A stretch of 64,000 nt of DNA from Gammaproteobacteria bacterium (GTDB taxonomy: Bacteria; Pseudomonadota; Gammaproteobacteria; Pseudomonadales; Porticoccaceae). This document shows positions 30,763 through 40,031 of this stretch, piece after piece; positions within the stretch are counted from its first letter, which is position 1; each line of letters begins with the position of its first letter. The DNA is taken from positions 52,713-116,712 of the forward strand of contig JAGPUW010000011.1 in NCBI GenBank assembly GCA_018069465.1. The letters run 5' to 3'. The translations under genes and the position numbers were made by a program. Below the pieces are notes generated by a model. That model did not search any database. It was not told where the DNA came from and saw nothing but the letters and a program-made list of their open reading frames with translations.

Positions 30763-32091
30763 CTATTTTATACCCAGACCTTCCAGGCCGCTGCGATCGA
30801 CGACGGGTGCACGCTTGGTGCCCGGCGCCAGTTTCACCGAACCTGGTTCGCGCTCGAAGGAGTCGGTTAAACCAATGCTCTCGGCGTATTCACGCAATAC
30901 GGGCAGTACCTCTTTGCCGAGCAGTTCAATGCAGCGGTTGCGATCTTCATCGCTACAGACACCTTGCACATTAAAGGCCGTTAATGAGCCGGGGCGAATC
31001 ACCCGCATAATGGTTTTCAGCTTGGGGATAACCTGCTCGGGCGTGCCGACGATAATTTGCAGGTTGGCCTGGGCGCGTTGATAAGAGGAGCGCAGTTTTT
31101 CTTTCACCACATCCATGCTCTCATCGCGCCACTTGCCACTGCGCGAGGCATCGAGCTTTTCTTTGCTGATACCCAACCAGGAGCCACCGGGAGTGGCTTG
31201 TGCCATAGCGCGAATTGCGCCCTTGGAATTATAGCCGGGGGGCAGGGTGAACTCGGGGCGACTAAAGCCGTTCTGACCGCCGCCAAAGGAATAGCCGCGA
31301 CCAATCTCCTGCGCCTTTTCTTCGGTATCGGCAACAAATAGCGGCACCAAATAACCAAAGTTCTCCGGCCCGGCCTGATAACCCTCTTCGGCGGCGGTGT
31401 CGGCGTAGAGATCCCACAAATCACAGGTAGAACCCAGGGCGGAACCGAGGCCGAGATAGGGGTAGCGTTTGCGCGCCGCCCACTGCACGGTTTCGGGGGA
31501 TAGCACGCCGGGAATCCACTGCTGGGGCATTTTTTGATAGGGCTTCACCCAGGGGTTCACATGGCGATAGTGGAAGTGCTTGCCCTCGTAGCGCCAGGGG
31601 CCCTCTTTGGTCCAGCAGTCGAGAATAAACTGGTGGGCCTCATTGAACATTTCGCGGTTATAGGCGGGGTTGGCATTGTTAAAAAACTGCTCACTACCGG
31701 CGCCGCGCACCCAGCCAGAAACCAGACGGCCACGGGAGATGGTATCAATAGTGGCCAGCTCCTCGGCGACACGCAGCGGGTTCTTGACCACGGGCAGGGG
31801 GCTGCCAACGAGGATGATTTTGGCTTTGCTCGTCACTCGGGCGAGTACCGCCGCCTCGGTGGTAATGACATTACCCATGCAGTAGGGGTTGCCGTGGTGC
31901 TCGTTGAGGGCGACGCCGTCGAAACCGACTTCTTCGGCGTAGCAGTATTCGTCGATAAACTGATTGTAGTCGTCGGCACCTTTTTTGCGGTCGTAATACT
32001 TGTTGGAAACACCGAAAAACGCTTTGTTTTTTAGAACGATATCCTCATCAATATGGCGATAGGGTCGCTCCGTGAAATAGGCAAACTTCAT
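30763..32091 (-). CDS. LLM-class (luciferase-like) flavin-dependent oxidoreductase
   Basis: A 442-residue protein of the bacterial luciferase-like monooxygenase family, recognised from MKFAYFTERPYRHID, GFDGVALNEHHGNPY, LVGSPLPVVKNPLRVAEELAT and ISRGRLVSGWVRGAGSE. Such enzymes use reduced FMN or coenzyme F420 to oxidise organic substrates. ATG at 32091 is preceded by AGAGGTG and fits the family N-terminus; an upstream in-frame extension to 32175 is unlikely. It converges with the thiolase-like/DUF35 pair and may share a catabolic role; the substrate is unknown. Confidence 0.88.
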   Translation of the reverse strand: MKFAYFTERPYRHIDEDIVLKNKAFFGVSNKYYDRKKGADDYNQFIDEYCYAEEVGFDGVALNEHHGNPYCMGNVITTEAAVLARVTSKAKIILVGSPLPVVKNPLRVAEELATIDTISRGRLVSGWVRGAGSEQFFNNANPAYNREMFNEAHQFILDCWTKEGPWRYEGKHFHYRHVNPWVKPYQKMPQQWIPGVLSPETVQWAARKRYPYLGLGSALGSTCDLWDLYADTAAEEGYQAGPENFGYLVPLFVADTEEKAQEIGRGYSFGGGQNGFSRPEFTLPPGYNSKGAIRAMAQATPGGSWLGISKEKLDASRSGKWRDESMDVVKEKLRSSYQRAQANLQIIVGTPEQVIPKLKTIMRVIRPGSLTAFNVQGVCSDEDRNRCIELLGKEVLPVLREYAESIGLTDSFEREPGSVKLAPGTKRAPVVDRSGLEGLGIK

Positions 32092-32312
32092 GTTTACACC
32101 TCTGATAGATGATTGATAAATGATCAAAAATCCGGCAGTCACCAGGCTGTAAAATGGAGTGGCTACTACCAGCATTAGAAATATGTGGTTTTCATGCTAC
32201 CGTAAAACGAAGCCCGCCTTAAGAACTGGATAAGCCTTAATTGCGCTCCATCAATGCCGCCGGGTAATTAATGGTGCGTAGGTAAGGCCGGGCTAGCCAT
32301 CTAGCGCTTGTG

Positions 32313-33866
32313 TCAGGGCGCGACAGCTTGTGCCGCAATCACCAGGGCGCGGTAGCGGTTCAGCGCAGCTTCACCCTCGATGGGGCCGATGCGGGTGGCG
32401 ACAGTCTTTTGCGTATTGGCGGACAAAGCGCCAATAGCGATCTGCATCGAGGGGCCGGTGACATAGGTACTGGTCATTTCTGTCACCTGCACAACAACGC
32501 CTGTGGTGGGGATATTGCTTTTGTTGTAGACCGAGACCAGCAAATAACCATCGCTACTGAGGCTCAGTCGATTGAGAATATAGCGATTGGGGGCGCGGCT
32601 CATTTCGATAATGGCCAGTTTATCTCGCGCCTCCTGGCCGATCTCCCCCTGGGTTTGGGCGGCCTCACGATAAAAAGTAAGGGCGGTTTTTTCGTCACCC
32701 CCGGCCCTGGAAATATCGCCCAGGTAAAGGCTGGCCACCGGTGTCGGCAGCAAATTCTGGCTTTTATCGAGGTCTTTAGCGGCGGCTATTTTCTGGCCCC
32801 GCTTGAAGCGCAACACCCCACGGGCGAGATAATGACTGAAATAATCAGGGTTTTTGGCGATGGCCGTGGAGTAGGCTTTGTCGGCATTAGTGGGCTTGTC
32901 GAGCATCACCCAGGCGTGGCCGCGCAGCTCCCAGAACTGCCCTTCTCCGCTTTGCTGTGCGACGGCACTATCGAGATATTGCAGAGCCTGTTGTGGTTTC
33001 TTATTAGCCAGTGCCTTCATCGCCTCGGTCTGCGCTTTGTAGGCTGGCTGGTCTTTAAGCAGGCGGGCGATCTTTTTCTGGAACCGTGCTCGGTTGGTAA
33101 TACCGCCGGGGGGGTAAGTCTTCACTTTCTCTTTGTTGGCCGCAACACGGGCTTGAGAGGGTGGGTGGCTGGCAAATAAGGCGGATAAAAAGTCACTTTG
33201 ACGGCCTTCGGAGAGCTTGACGAAGGTCTCCTGTAGTTTCACCGCACCGCGGGGGTCGTAGCCCGCGCGCACCATATATTCCATACCGTAGGCATCGGAT
33301 TCGAGCTCGGCACCCCGACCATAACTGGCCATCCACGCGGCGCTGCTCAATTGTGCAGCCATACCGCCCAGCTCGCCGAAGCCATTGTTTTGCGAGGCGG
33401 CCCCCAGTGCCTGGGCACCGATATTGATGAGCGTGCCGCGGGTCATTTGCGCCGCACTGTGGCGGGCGGCGGCGTGGACAATTTCGTGGGACAGCACGGC
33501 GGCGAGTTCCGACTCATCCTCTAAGTGCATCAACAGACCACGGTTGATGGCGATTTTGCCGCCCGGCAATGCCCAGGCGTTGGGCACCGAATTATTCAGC
33601 ACCACAAACTCGTAGGGTAAGTTGGGTCGATCGCTGACGGCGGCGAGCTTTTTGCCGATGCTGGCCACGTAAAATTGTATTTCCGGGTCGAGGTAGTAGC
33701 GTCCGCCCTGTGCTTGCTGGGCGGGTAAGTACTGCTGGCGGCCAATGCTGACCTCCTGCTCGGCGGAGACTAATGAGAGCTGGCGTTCGCCAGTGACCGG
33801 GTTTACCGTACAGCCGAGTGTCAGTAACAGGGCAATAGTCAGGCTGATCAGTCGTTTACGGGGCAC
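32313..33866 (-). CDS. M48-family zinc metallopeptidase, lipoprotein with TPR repeats
   Basis: A 517-residue protein with a lipoprotein signal (lipobox LTLGC, Cys19), the zinc motif H127-E-I-V-H131 with the downstream Glu in ELESDAYGMEYM, and a C-terminal half of TPR-like repeats (ALANKKPQQALQYLDSA, DKAYSTAIAKNPDY). This layout matches BepA/YfgC, a periplasmic peptidase/chaperone that controls outer-membrane protein assembly. GTG at 33866 is the start that gives the basic MPRKR signal N-region. BepA is about 487 residues; the extra C-terminal part (about the last 110) differs, so orthology is not certain. Confidence 0.85.
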   Translation of the reverse strand: MPRKRLISLTIALLLTLGCTVNPVTGERQLSLVSAEQEVSIGRQQYLPAQQAQGGRYYLDPEIQFYVASIGKKLAAVSDRPNLPYEFVVLNNSVPNAWALPGGKIAINRGLLMHLEDESELAAVLSHEIVHAAARHSAAQMTRGTLINIGAQALGAASQNNGFGELGGMAAQLSSAAWMASYGRGAELESDAYGMEYMVRAGYDPRGAVKLQETFVKLSEGRQSDFLSALFASHPPSQARVAANKEKVKTYPPGGITNRARFQKKIARLLKDQPAYKAQTEAMKALANKKPQQALQYLDSAVAQQSGEGQFWELRGHAWVMLDKPTNADKAYSTAIAKNPDYFSHYLARGVLRFKRGQKIAAAKDLDKSQNLLPTPVASLYLGDISRAGGDEKTALTFYREAAQTQGEIGQEARDKLAIIEMSRAPNRYILNRLSLSSDGYLLVSVYNKSNIPTTGVVVQVTEMTSTYVTGPSMQIAIGALSANTQKTVATRIGPIEGEAALNRYRALVIAAQAVAP

Positions 33867-33936
33867 ACTCTATTCCTCTTCACGCGGGGCAGCTTATAAT
33901 GGCACGACAGGCACAAATTAGTTTAAGGATACTGCG

Positions 33937-34716
33937 ATGTTAATGGTGATTTCTCCGGCTAAAACACTGGATTTTGAAACACAGCCGACGACCAGCGAGC
34001 ACTCCACCCCCGACTTTCTCGATGACTCTGCCGAGCTTATCGAGCAGTTGCGGGCGCTGTCCCCCCACAAAGTGTCGGAGCTGATGAAGATCAGCGATAA
34101 GCTGGGTGCCCTCAATTTTGATCGCTACCTGAGCTGGGATAAACACTTTACCCCCGACAACGCGAAGCAGGCTTTGTTGGCTTTTAAGGGCGATGTTTAT
34201 ACCGGGCTCGATGCTCAGTCCATGTCGGTGGCTGACTTGCAGTGGGCTCAGAGTCACCTGCGTATTCTCTCCGGCCTCTACGGCCTGCTGCGCCCGCTGG
34301 ATTTAATGCAGCCCTACCGGCTGGAAATGGGTACCCGTTTGGGCAATGATCGCGGCAAAGATCTGTATCAGTTTTGGGGCGGCAAAATTACCGATCAGCT
34401 GAACCACTTACAGGCCGATGAAAAACTGCCGGTGCTCGTCAATTTGGCTTCCAATGAATACTTTAAATCGGTACAAACAAAAAAATTGGGCGCAGAAATC
34501 ATCACCCCGGTGTTTAAAGGCTGGAAGGGCGATAAGTATAAAATTATCAGCTTCTACGCAAAAAAAGCGCGGGGCCTGATGGTCGCCTACATTATTCGCA
34601 AGCGGCTGACGGATGTGGAGCAAATTAAGAATTTCGACAGCGCGGGTTACGTTTATAACCCGGCCATGTCCTCTGCCAGTGAGTGGGTGTTTACCCGCGA
34701 GCAGGCCGCTACTTAG
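33937..34716 (+). CDS. yaaA: Peroxide stress protein YaaA (DUF328)
   Basis: A 259-residue cytosolic protein with the family sequence [50 protein letters not shown] and [16 protein letters not shown]. In E. coli, YaaA lowers free iron during peroxide stress. A TATAAT hexamer at 33895-33900 may be its -10 element. The next gene begins 27 bases after the stop. Confidence 0.96.
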   Translation: MLMVISPAKTLDFETQPTTSEHSTPDFLDDSAELIEQLRALSPHKVSELMKISDKLGALNFDRYLSWDKHFTPDNAKQALLAFKGDVYTGLDAQSMSVADLQWAQSHLRILSGLYGLLRPLDLMQPYRLEMGTRLGNDRGKDLYQFWGGKITDQLNHLQADEKLPVLVNLASNEYFKSVQTKKLGAEIITPVFKGWKGDKYKIISFYAKKARGLMVAYIIRKRLTDVEQIKNFDSAGYVYNPAMSSASEWVFTREQAAT

Positions 34717-34743
34717 CGCTGCTTGCTCGCGCCGGAGTCGATC

Positions 34744-35340
34744 ATGACAGAAAAACCCTTTTCCCAGGCTTGCGAAAATAACCAGCAGGCCATTTTTTCC
34801 ATTCTCGAAAGCGTGTTTGCCGGCAGTGAGCAAGTGCTGGAAATTGGCAGTGGCACAGGCCAACACGCCAGCTATTTTGCGCCGCGCCTGCCCCACCTCG
34901 TTTGGCAGACCAGTGATCAGGCGGAATATCACCCGGGCATCAATGCCTGGCTTGATGACGCGTGCGCCGCGAACCTGCGCCGACCCCTGCTGTTAAATGT
35001 CGATATGCCTCAGTGGCCCCTTGCTAACGTAGACGCGGTGTTCAGTGCCAACACCTGCCACATTATGGCCTGGGTCAGTGTGGTGAATATGTTTCGCCAT
35101 CTGGCTGAGGTGCTGAGTGCTGGCGGCACGCTGGCGATTTACGGGCCCTTCAATTACGGCGGGCAGTTTACCTCGCCGAGCAATGCTAGCTTTGATCAGT
35201 GGTTGCAACAGCGCGGCGCTCAGCAGGGCATTCGGGATTTCGAGGCGGTGAATAAACTGGCGAGCGAGGCGGGCATGAGCCTGCTGGAAGACAATGCGAT
35301 GCCCGCCAATAACCGTCTACTGGTGTGGCGAAAAGCGTAG
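34744..35340 (+). CDS. DUF938 class I SAM-dependent methyltransferase-like protein
   Basis: A 198-residue protein with SAM-binding motif VLEIGSGTGQHASYFA and the DUF938 hallmarks FSQACENNQQAI, WQTSDQAEYHPGI and ANTCHIMAWVSVVNMFRHL. The substrate of the family is unknown. ATG at 34744 with GGAG upstream is preferred to an in-frame start at 34723. Confidence 0.85.
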   Translation: MTEKPFSQACENNQQAIFSILESVFAGSEQVLEIGSGTGQHASYFAPRLPHLVWQTSDQAEYHPGINAWLDDACAANLRRPLLLNVDMPQWPLANVDAVFSANTCHIMAWVSVVNMFRHLAEVLSAGGTLAIYGPFNYGGQFTSPSNASFDQWLQQRGAQQGIRDFEAVNKLASEAGMSLLEDNAMPANNRLLVWRKA

Positions 35341-35363
35341 ACGGTGAGGCTTGTTACAGGGTG

Positions 35364-36452
35364 TCAGGGTGACTCTGCAGTTTCTTGTTTATACGGTAGG
35401 CCAGTTCTGGCCTGCTCAATATAGCGTTTGATTTCCGGCGTTTCCCGATCGAGAAAATCGGCGATGGCGGCGGCAAATCCGGGGTGGCGAATCCAGTGCA
35501 GGGAATGGGTCTCAACAGGCTCAAAGCCACGGACAATTTTGTGCTCGCCCTGGGCACCGGCATCGAAGCGCTGTAAACCCTGCTCTATCGCATACTCGAT
35601 GCCCTGATAATAACAAAGCTCAAAATGCAGATAATCGTACTCGGCGACGCAACCCCAGTAGCGCCCATACAGGGTGTCACCACCGTGAAAATACAGGGCG
35701 CAGGCGATGGGCTGGCCATCTTTGCGGGCCACGGCCATGGCGATATTGGCGGCCATGGACTCCCCCAGTTGCAGGAAAAAGGCCTCGCTCAGGTAGCCGC
35801 CGCTGCCATTGCGTTTGCGATAGGTGGATTGGTAAAGCTGATAGAAAAATTGCCACAGCGTGGCGTCGATAGCGCTGCCCGGCAGTACCTCCACCGCAAT
35901 GCCCTGCTCGCCAACGCGGCGCCGTTCGCGCTTGACCATTTTGCGTTTGCGCGAGGCAAAGGTAGAGAGGAAGTGCTCGAAATTTTCATAGCCACGATTC
36001 AGCCAGTGGTATTGCACGCCGGTGCGTAGCATCAATTCTGGGTGCTTGAACCAGTCCAGGGTTTGGGCATCGGGAAACAGCAAATGCCAGCTATGGGCCT
36101 GTTCGGCATCGGCAAGTTCGCGTATTTGTGCGAATAAAGTCTGACAGTGTTGCTGGTGATCGCCCTCCCCGGTGAACACAACCCGTGGGCCGGTGGCCGG
36201 GGAAAAGGGTATGGCCGATACCAGTTTGGGATAATAGTTGAGACCGTTGCGCTGGTAGGCATCGGCCCAGGCCCAGTCAAACACGTACTCCCCCCAGGAG
36301 TGAGTCTTCACATAGGTGGGCATAAAAGCCGTGTTGCCAGTGGTGTCATCAAGCGTTAGGTGGGCGGGCAGCCAGCCGCTATCGGCGCCAACGCTGCCGC
36401 TGTTTTCAAGGCTGTTGAGAAAGGCGGGATTTAGAAAGGGGTAGTTACTCAT
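35364..36452 (-). CDS. GNAT/FemAB-like N-acyltransferase (DUF482 family)
   Basis: A 362-residue protein with NPAFLNSLENSGSVGADSGW, FASRKRKMVKRERR, YRKRNGSGGYLSE and LYGRYWGCVAEYDYLHFELC. These match the DUF482 ('peptidogalycan biosynthesis'/GNAT) family, which is widespread but not functionally assigned. ATG at 36452 matches the family start; an in-frame ATG at 36488 would overlap the end of phoR by 14 bases. It follows phoR and is probably in the phoB-phoR unit. Confidence 0.82.
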   Translation of the reverse strand: MSNYPFLNPAFLNSLENSGSVGADSGWLPAHLTLDDTTGNTAFMPTYVKTHSWGEYVFDWAWADAYQRNGLNYYPKLVSAIPFSPATGPRVVFTGEGDHQQHCQTLFAQIRELADAEQAHSWHLLFPDAQTLDWFKHPELMLRTGVQYHWLNRGYENFEHFLSTFASRKRKMVKRERRRVGEQGIAVEVLPGSAIDATLWQFFYQLYQSTYRKRNGSGGYLSEAFFLQLGESMAANIAMAVARKDGQPIACALYFHGGDTLYGRYWGCVAEYDYLHFELCYYQGIEYAIEQGLQRFDAGAQGEHKIVRGFEPVETHSLHWIRHPGFAAAIADFLDRETPEIKRYIEQARTGLPYKQETAESP

Positions 36453-36474
36453 GGCCGTGACGATAGCCTTATCT

Positions 36475-37749
36475 TTAAGACTGAGCAAATCGACAGGTAA
36501 ATGTCGCCCCTTTGCCGAGGGTGCTTTTAATCGTCAGTTCGCCGTTATGGCGCAGCAGCACGTGCTTGACGATGGCCAATCCCAAACCCGTGCCGCCGGA
36601 TTGTGTGGCTCGGCTACTGTCGGCGCGATAAAAACGTTCGGTTAGGCGGGGTATATGTATGGGGTCAATACCCAGCCCGGTATCGCTAACACTGACGCTG
36701 AGGGCATTGGCATCACGCTTAATGGCAATGTCAATATCGCAGCCCTGGGGGTTGTGCTTGACGGCATTGTAGACCAGATTTGATAGCGCGCTGTGCAGCT
36801 CTTTGGCATCGCCTTCGAGCAGGGGCTGGTGGCAAGCGCTGAATTGAATATTGTGTTTGTCGCCACTCAAGGCGCGAGCATTGTCGATAATGGGTTCAAA
36901 GAGCTGCTCGAGATTGACCGGCACCTTGAGCGGCAGGGTTGTGGTTTCGAGGCGGGACAACATTACCAGGTCTTCGGCGAGCAGGTTCATGCGCTCGGTT
37001 TGCTGACTCATTTGCCGCAGCGCCTTGGGCCAGGCGGCGGGCAGTTCTTGCATATCTTGATCGAGCAGGGTTTCGATATAGCCGGTGAGTACGGTCAGGG
37101 GGGTGCGTAGTTCGTGGGAAATATTGCCGACAAACTCTTTGCGCATCTCTTCCAGTTGCCGCAGGCGAGTGATATCCATAATCACCAGGGCAATTTCATT
37201 GTCACCAAATACCCGCGCTGAAAATTGCAGCAGGCGCTGGGGCTCGTTGGGTGCGGATAACTCCAGGGGGTATTCAAAGTCGCCGCACTGTATAAATTGT
37301 ACAAAGGTGGGGGCGCGTAGCAGGTTGGTAATGGGCTGGTGTAAGTCTTCGCTACGCAGGCCCAGCAAGCGGCTGGCCGCCGGGTTCCACCAGTCGACAG
37401 TGCGCTCTTCATCGAGAATAATCAGCCCCTCATCGAGGGCGGCAGTAATTTTCCGCACTCGCTTGACCAGGGCGCGAAGGTCGCTCCTGGCGCGGGTATT
37501 GCGCTTTTGCAGGCGGTAGAGCTGATCGGAAATATCACCCCACACGCCAGTGGCGTCGGGGGGGGCGCCCAGGCCCCCCGCATTGAGCCAGGAATAGAGG
37601 CGGAAAATTTTAAGCAGGGTCCAGGCCATGTACAGGCCGCCGCCAAGCAGCATCGTCAGGGTTTGATAGCCATTAAAAAACCCGGCAATGGCCAGTGCCA
37701 GGGCCAGTAGAATAATGCGTTGTAGCTCGACTCGTAACCCTTGTTGCAC
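36475..37749 (-). CDS. phoR: Phosphate regulon sensor histidine kinase PhoR
   Basis: PhoR phosphorylates PhoB when phosphate is scarce. The 424-residue product has two N-terminal hydrophobic segments (about 10-45), the PhoR-type linker, a PAS domain (IILDEERTVDWWNPAASRLLG), the phospho-acceptor H-box FVGNISHELRTPLTVL and ATPase boxes NLVYNAVKH, DTGLGI and GGTGLGLAIVKH. GTG at 37749 is the start. It follows phoB after 31 bases. Confidence 0.95.
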   Translation of the reverse strand: MQQGLRVELQRIILLALALAIAGFFNGYQTLTMLLGGGLYMAWTLLKIFRLYSWLNAGGLGAPPDATGVWGDISDQLYRLQKRNTRARSDLRALVKRVRKITAALDEGLIILDEERTVDWWNPAASRLLGLRSEDLHQPITNLLRAPTFVQFIQCGDFEYPLELSAPNEPQRLLQFSARVFGDNEIALVIMDITRLRQLEEMRKEFVGNISHELRTPLTVLTGYIETLLDQDMQELPAAWPKALRQMSQQTERMNLLAEDLVMLSRLETTTLPLKVPVNLEQLFEPIIDNARALSGDKHNIQFSACHQPLLEGDAKELHSALSNLVYNAVKHNPQGCDIDIAIKRDANALSVSVSDTGLGIDPIHIPRLTERFYRADSSRATQSGGTGLGLAIVKHVLLRHNGELTIKSTLGKGATFTCRFAQS

Positions 37750-37780
37750 GCTGTAATCTTCCCTAATCTGTGGTTAAAAG

Positions 37781-38482
37781 TTAGTCGGCCACCAGTTTTT
37801 GCGAAAAGCGATAGCCAGCGCCGCGCACGGTTTGGATAAAACGATCGTGCTCATCAATACTCAGCGCTTTGCGCAGGCGGCGAATATGCACGTCTACCGT
37901 GCGTTCGTCCATATAAACATTGCCGCCCCACACGTGGTCGAGGATCTGGTCGCGGGAATAAACTCTGTCCTGATGGCTGAGAAAGAAACTCAAGAGGCGG
38001 AATTCCGTCGGCCCCATGGCCAGTGCTTTGCCGTTGATGCTGACGTGGTGACTAATGGGGTCAAACAGCAGGCCTTCGACCTGAATGGGTTCTTCTTGAA
38101 TTTGCGCGTCCTGACGCCGCAGAGTGCTTTTGATACGGGCGATCAGTTCGCGGGGTGAAAAGGGCTTGCTCATGTAATCGTCGGCCCCGGAGTCGAGGCC
38201 CTGAATCATATTGTCCTCTTCTGCCTTGGCGGTGAGCATAATCACCGGCAGTTTGGCGGTCAGTTCATCGCGGCGCAGGCGGCGCAGCAATTCGAGGCCG
38301 CTGGTCTCTGGCATCATCCAGTCGAGCAATACCAGGTCGGGGTTTTCGTCGATAATCAGGGCGTGAGCGTTGCGCGCGTTTTCGGCTTGCAGGCAACGAT
38401 AGCCTGCCACTTCCAGTGCTACGGTGACCATATCCCTGATCGCGCTTTCATCGTCGACGATCAAAACGGTAGATTCTGCCAT
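37781..38482 (-). CDS. phoB: Phosphate regulon response regulator PhoB
   Basis: PhoB is the OmpR-type activator of phosphate-starvation genes. The 233-residue product has a receiver domain (VDDESAIRDMV, phospho-acceptor Asp in LVLLDWMMP, Lys in DDYMSKPFSPREL) and a C-terminal winged helix with MGPTEFRLLSFFLSH, VWGGNVYMDERTVDVHIRRL and VRGAGYRF. Pho-box half-sites lie just upstream, suggesting self-activation. Confidence 0.96.
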   Translation of the reverse strand: MAESTVLIVDDESAIRDMVTVALEVAGYRCLQAENARNAHALIIDENPDLVLLDWMMPETSGLELLRRLRRDELTAKLPVIMLTAKAEEDNMIQGLDSGADDYMSKPFSPRELIARIKSTLRRQDAQIQEEPIQVEGLLFDPISHHVSINGKALAMGPTEFRLLSFFLSHQDRVYSRDQILDHVWGGNVYMDERTVDVHIRRLRKALSIDEHDRFIQTVRGAGYRFSQKLVAD

Positions 38483-38515
38483 GTCTGCTTACTCTTGTTG
38501 ATTTGGGCTTATTAG

Positions 38516-38543
38516 ATGACCACAGCGTGACAACTATATGACA
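38516..38543 (-). promoter_or_regulatory. Pho box upstream of phoB
   Basis: Read on the minus strand: TGTCAT (38543-38538), TGTCAC (38532-38527) and GGTCAT (38521-38516), each exactly 11 bases apart and 34-61 bases before the phoB start codon. Confidence 0.8.
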
Positions 38544-38565
38544 TTGGCCACTTCTACTTGCCTGT

Positions 38566-39432
38566 TTAGGCGCTAAAACGGTCGATTATAATGGCGATGA
38601 AAAGCGTCAGCCCGACCCACTGGTTATTGCGGAAGGCTTTAAAGCAGGCCTCGGGCTGGCGGTGGCGGGCAATAATCTGCTGATAGATAAATAGCAGGGC
38701 GACCGCAAACACGCCGCCAAAATAAATAGTGCCCAGCTTGAAGGCATCGCCCGTCACCACCAAGCCGAGCACGGTGAGGGCCTGGAGCACGCCGATTAAA
38801 AACAGGTCGAGATCACCAAACAAAATGGCGGTGGATTTAATGCCGATCTTTAAATCATCTTTGCGGTCAACCATGGCATAGAACGTATCGAAGGCCACCG
38901 TCCACAGCACCACGGCGAAATACAGCACCCAAATTTCTTTGACCAGGGTGCCGGTCTGAGCGGCGTAGGCCATGGGGATGCTCCAGGCCCAGGCCGCGCC
39001 GAGCACTACCTGGGGCAAGTGGCTGTAGCGTTTGACGAAGGGGTAGATAGTGGCGATGGCGACGCCGCCGAAAGACAGCGCGATGGTCAGCCGGTTGGTC
39101 ATTAGCACCAGAAAAAAGGCACAAAAACACAGGCCGCCAAAGAGGATGAGGGCCTCCTGGGGGTTGATGCGGCCATCGACCAGAGGCCGGTTGCGGGTGC
39201 GGGTAACAGCGCCATCGAGCTTGCGATCGGCGTAATCGTTAATCACACAACCGGCGGCGCGCATCACAATCACGCCGAGTACGAAAATAATCAGTACCGC
39301 GATAGAGGGCAAACCGTCCGCCGCAATCCACAGTGCCCAGAGGGTGGGCCACAGCAACAGCAGTGTGCCGACCGGCTTGTTGAAACGCATCAGTTCGAGA
39401 AAGGCGCGGGTTCTGGGTGCGGGGCTGAGCAT
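38566..39432 (-). CDS. ubiA: 4-hydroxybenzoate octaprenyltransferase
   Basis: UbiA is the membrane prenyltransferase that attaches the polyprenyl tail to 4-hydroxybenzoate in ubiquinone synthesis. The 288-residue product has the first Asp-rich motif CVINDYADRKLDG, the second FYAMVDRKDDLKIG and about eight hydrophobic segments. ATG at 39432, two bases after the ubiC stop, gives the normal N-terminus (RTRAFLELMRFNKPVGTLLL). ubiC and ubiA form an operon. Confidence 0.96.
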   Translation of the reverse strand: MLSPAPRTRAFLELMRFNKPVGTLLLLWPTLWALWIAADGLPSIAVLIIFVLGVIVMRAAGCVINDYADRKLDGAVTRTRNRPLVDGRINPQEALILFGGLCFCAFFLVLMTNRLTIALSFGGVAIATIYPFVKRYSHLPQVVLGAAWAWSIPMAYAAQTGTLVKEIWVLYFAVVLWTVAFDTFYAMVDRKDDLKIGIKSTAILFGDLDLFLIGVLQALTVLGLVVTGDAFKLGTIYFGGVFAVALLFIYQQIIARHRQPEACFKAFRNNQWVGLTLFIAIIIDRFSA

Positions 39433-39434
39433 AG

Positions 39435-40028
39435 TCAATGATGGCCTGATAAGTCGTTGGGGACAGTGTTGGCGGGGCTGAAGGTGGGCAGAAATATCTC
39501 GCTCACCAGCAGGGGTTTGTCGGCAATATAAAACACCGAACGCCGACCCCATAGCGGTGTGTCAAAGATACCCAATTGCGGCGGCAAAGCCACCCTGGCG
39601 GGCAAAACGCGGGCCAGCTCTAATTTGCCACGGCGCATGGACGGGTCGGCAAAGAGTATCGCACCCAGGGGACGCTCATCGAGCTTGCGCAGCCGTGCCA
39701 GCCGCCCGGTCAAACTGCTCAGCGGCAAGATACTGCGCGCGTAAACCCAGGGCTGGTCATTACCATAGAGCACCACTTCGCGCACCACGGCCAGGTGCTG
39801 GCTGGGGATGCCAAGAGCCTGCGCCTCGGTGCGCCGGGGTTTGGCGATAGTTTGGCTCAGTACCCGCACCCGAAACTGGCCAGCGCTGGCGGCGAGCAAA
39901 CGCTGGGTGAGCGAGCCGCGATCGAGCAGCCAGTGCCGCCAGCGCGCGGGCACAATATAGGCGGGCAAGCGGCGATAGCTTTGCCAATGGGCTTCGCGGT
40001 GCCGGGCAATGGGCTTAAGTTTCGTCAT
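39435..40028 (-). CDS. ubiC: Chorismate pyruvate-lyase
   Basis: UbiC converts chorismate to 4-hydroxybenzoate and pyruvate, the first committed step of ubiquinone synthesis. The 197-residue product shows WLLDRGSLTQRL, REVVLYGNDQPWVYARSILP, RPLGAILFADP and WGRRSVFYI, all family features. It is immediately upstream of ubiA and 3 bases after the LpxR-like gene. Confidence 0.94.
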   Translation of the reverse strand: MTKLKPIARHREAHWQSYRRLPAYIVPARWRHWLLDRGSLTQRLLAASAGQFRVRVLSQTIAKPRRTEAQALGIPSQHLAVVREVVLYGNDQPWVYARSILPLSSLTGRLARLRKLDERPLGAILFADPSMRRGKLELARVLPARVALPPQLGIFDTPLWGRRSVFYIADKPLLVSEIFLPTFSPANTVPNDLSGHH

Positions 40029-40031
40029 GCC

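Noticed and set aside
32310..33179. 289-codon plus-strand frame opposite the M48 peptidase gene.
   Set aside because: It lies wholly antisense to a clear gene with signal peptide, zinc motif and TPRs, and its translation shows no family features.
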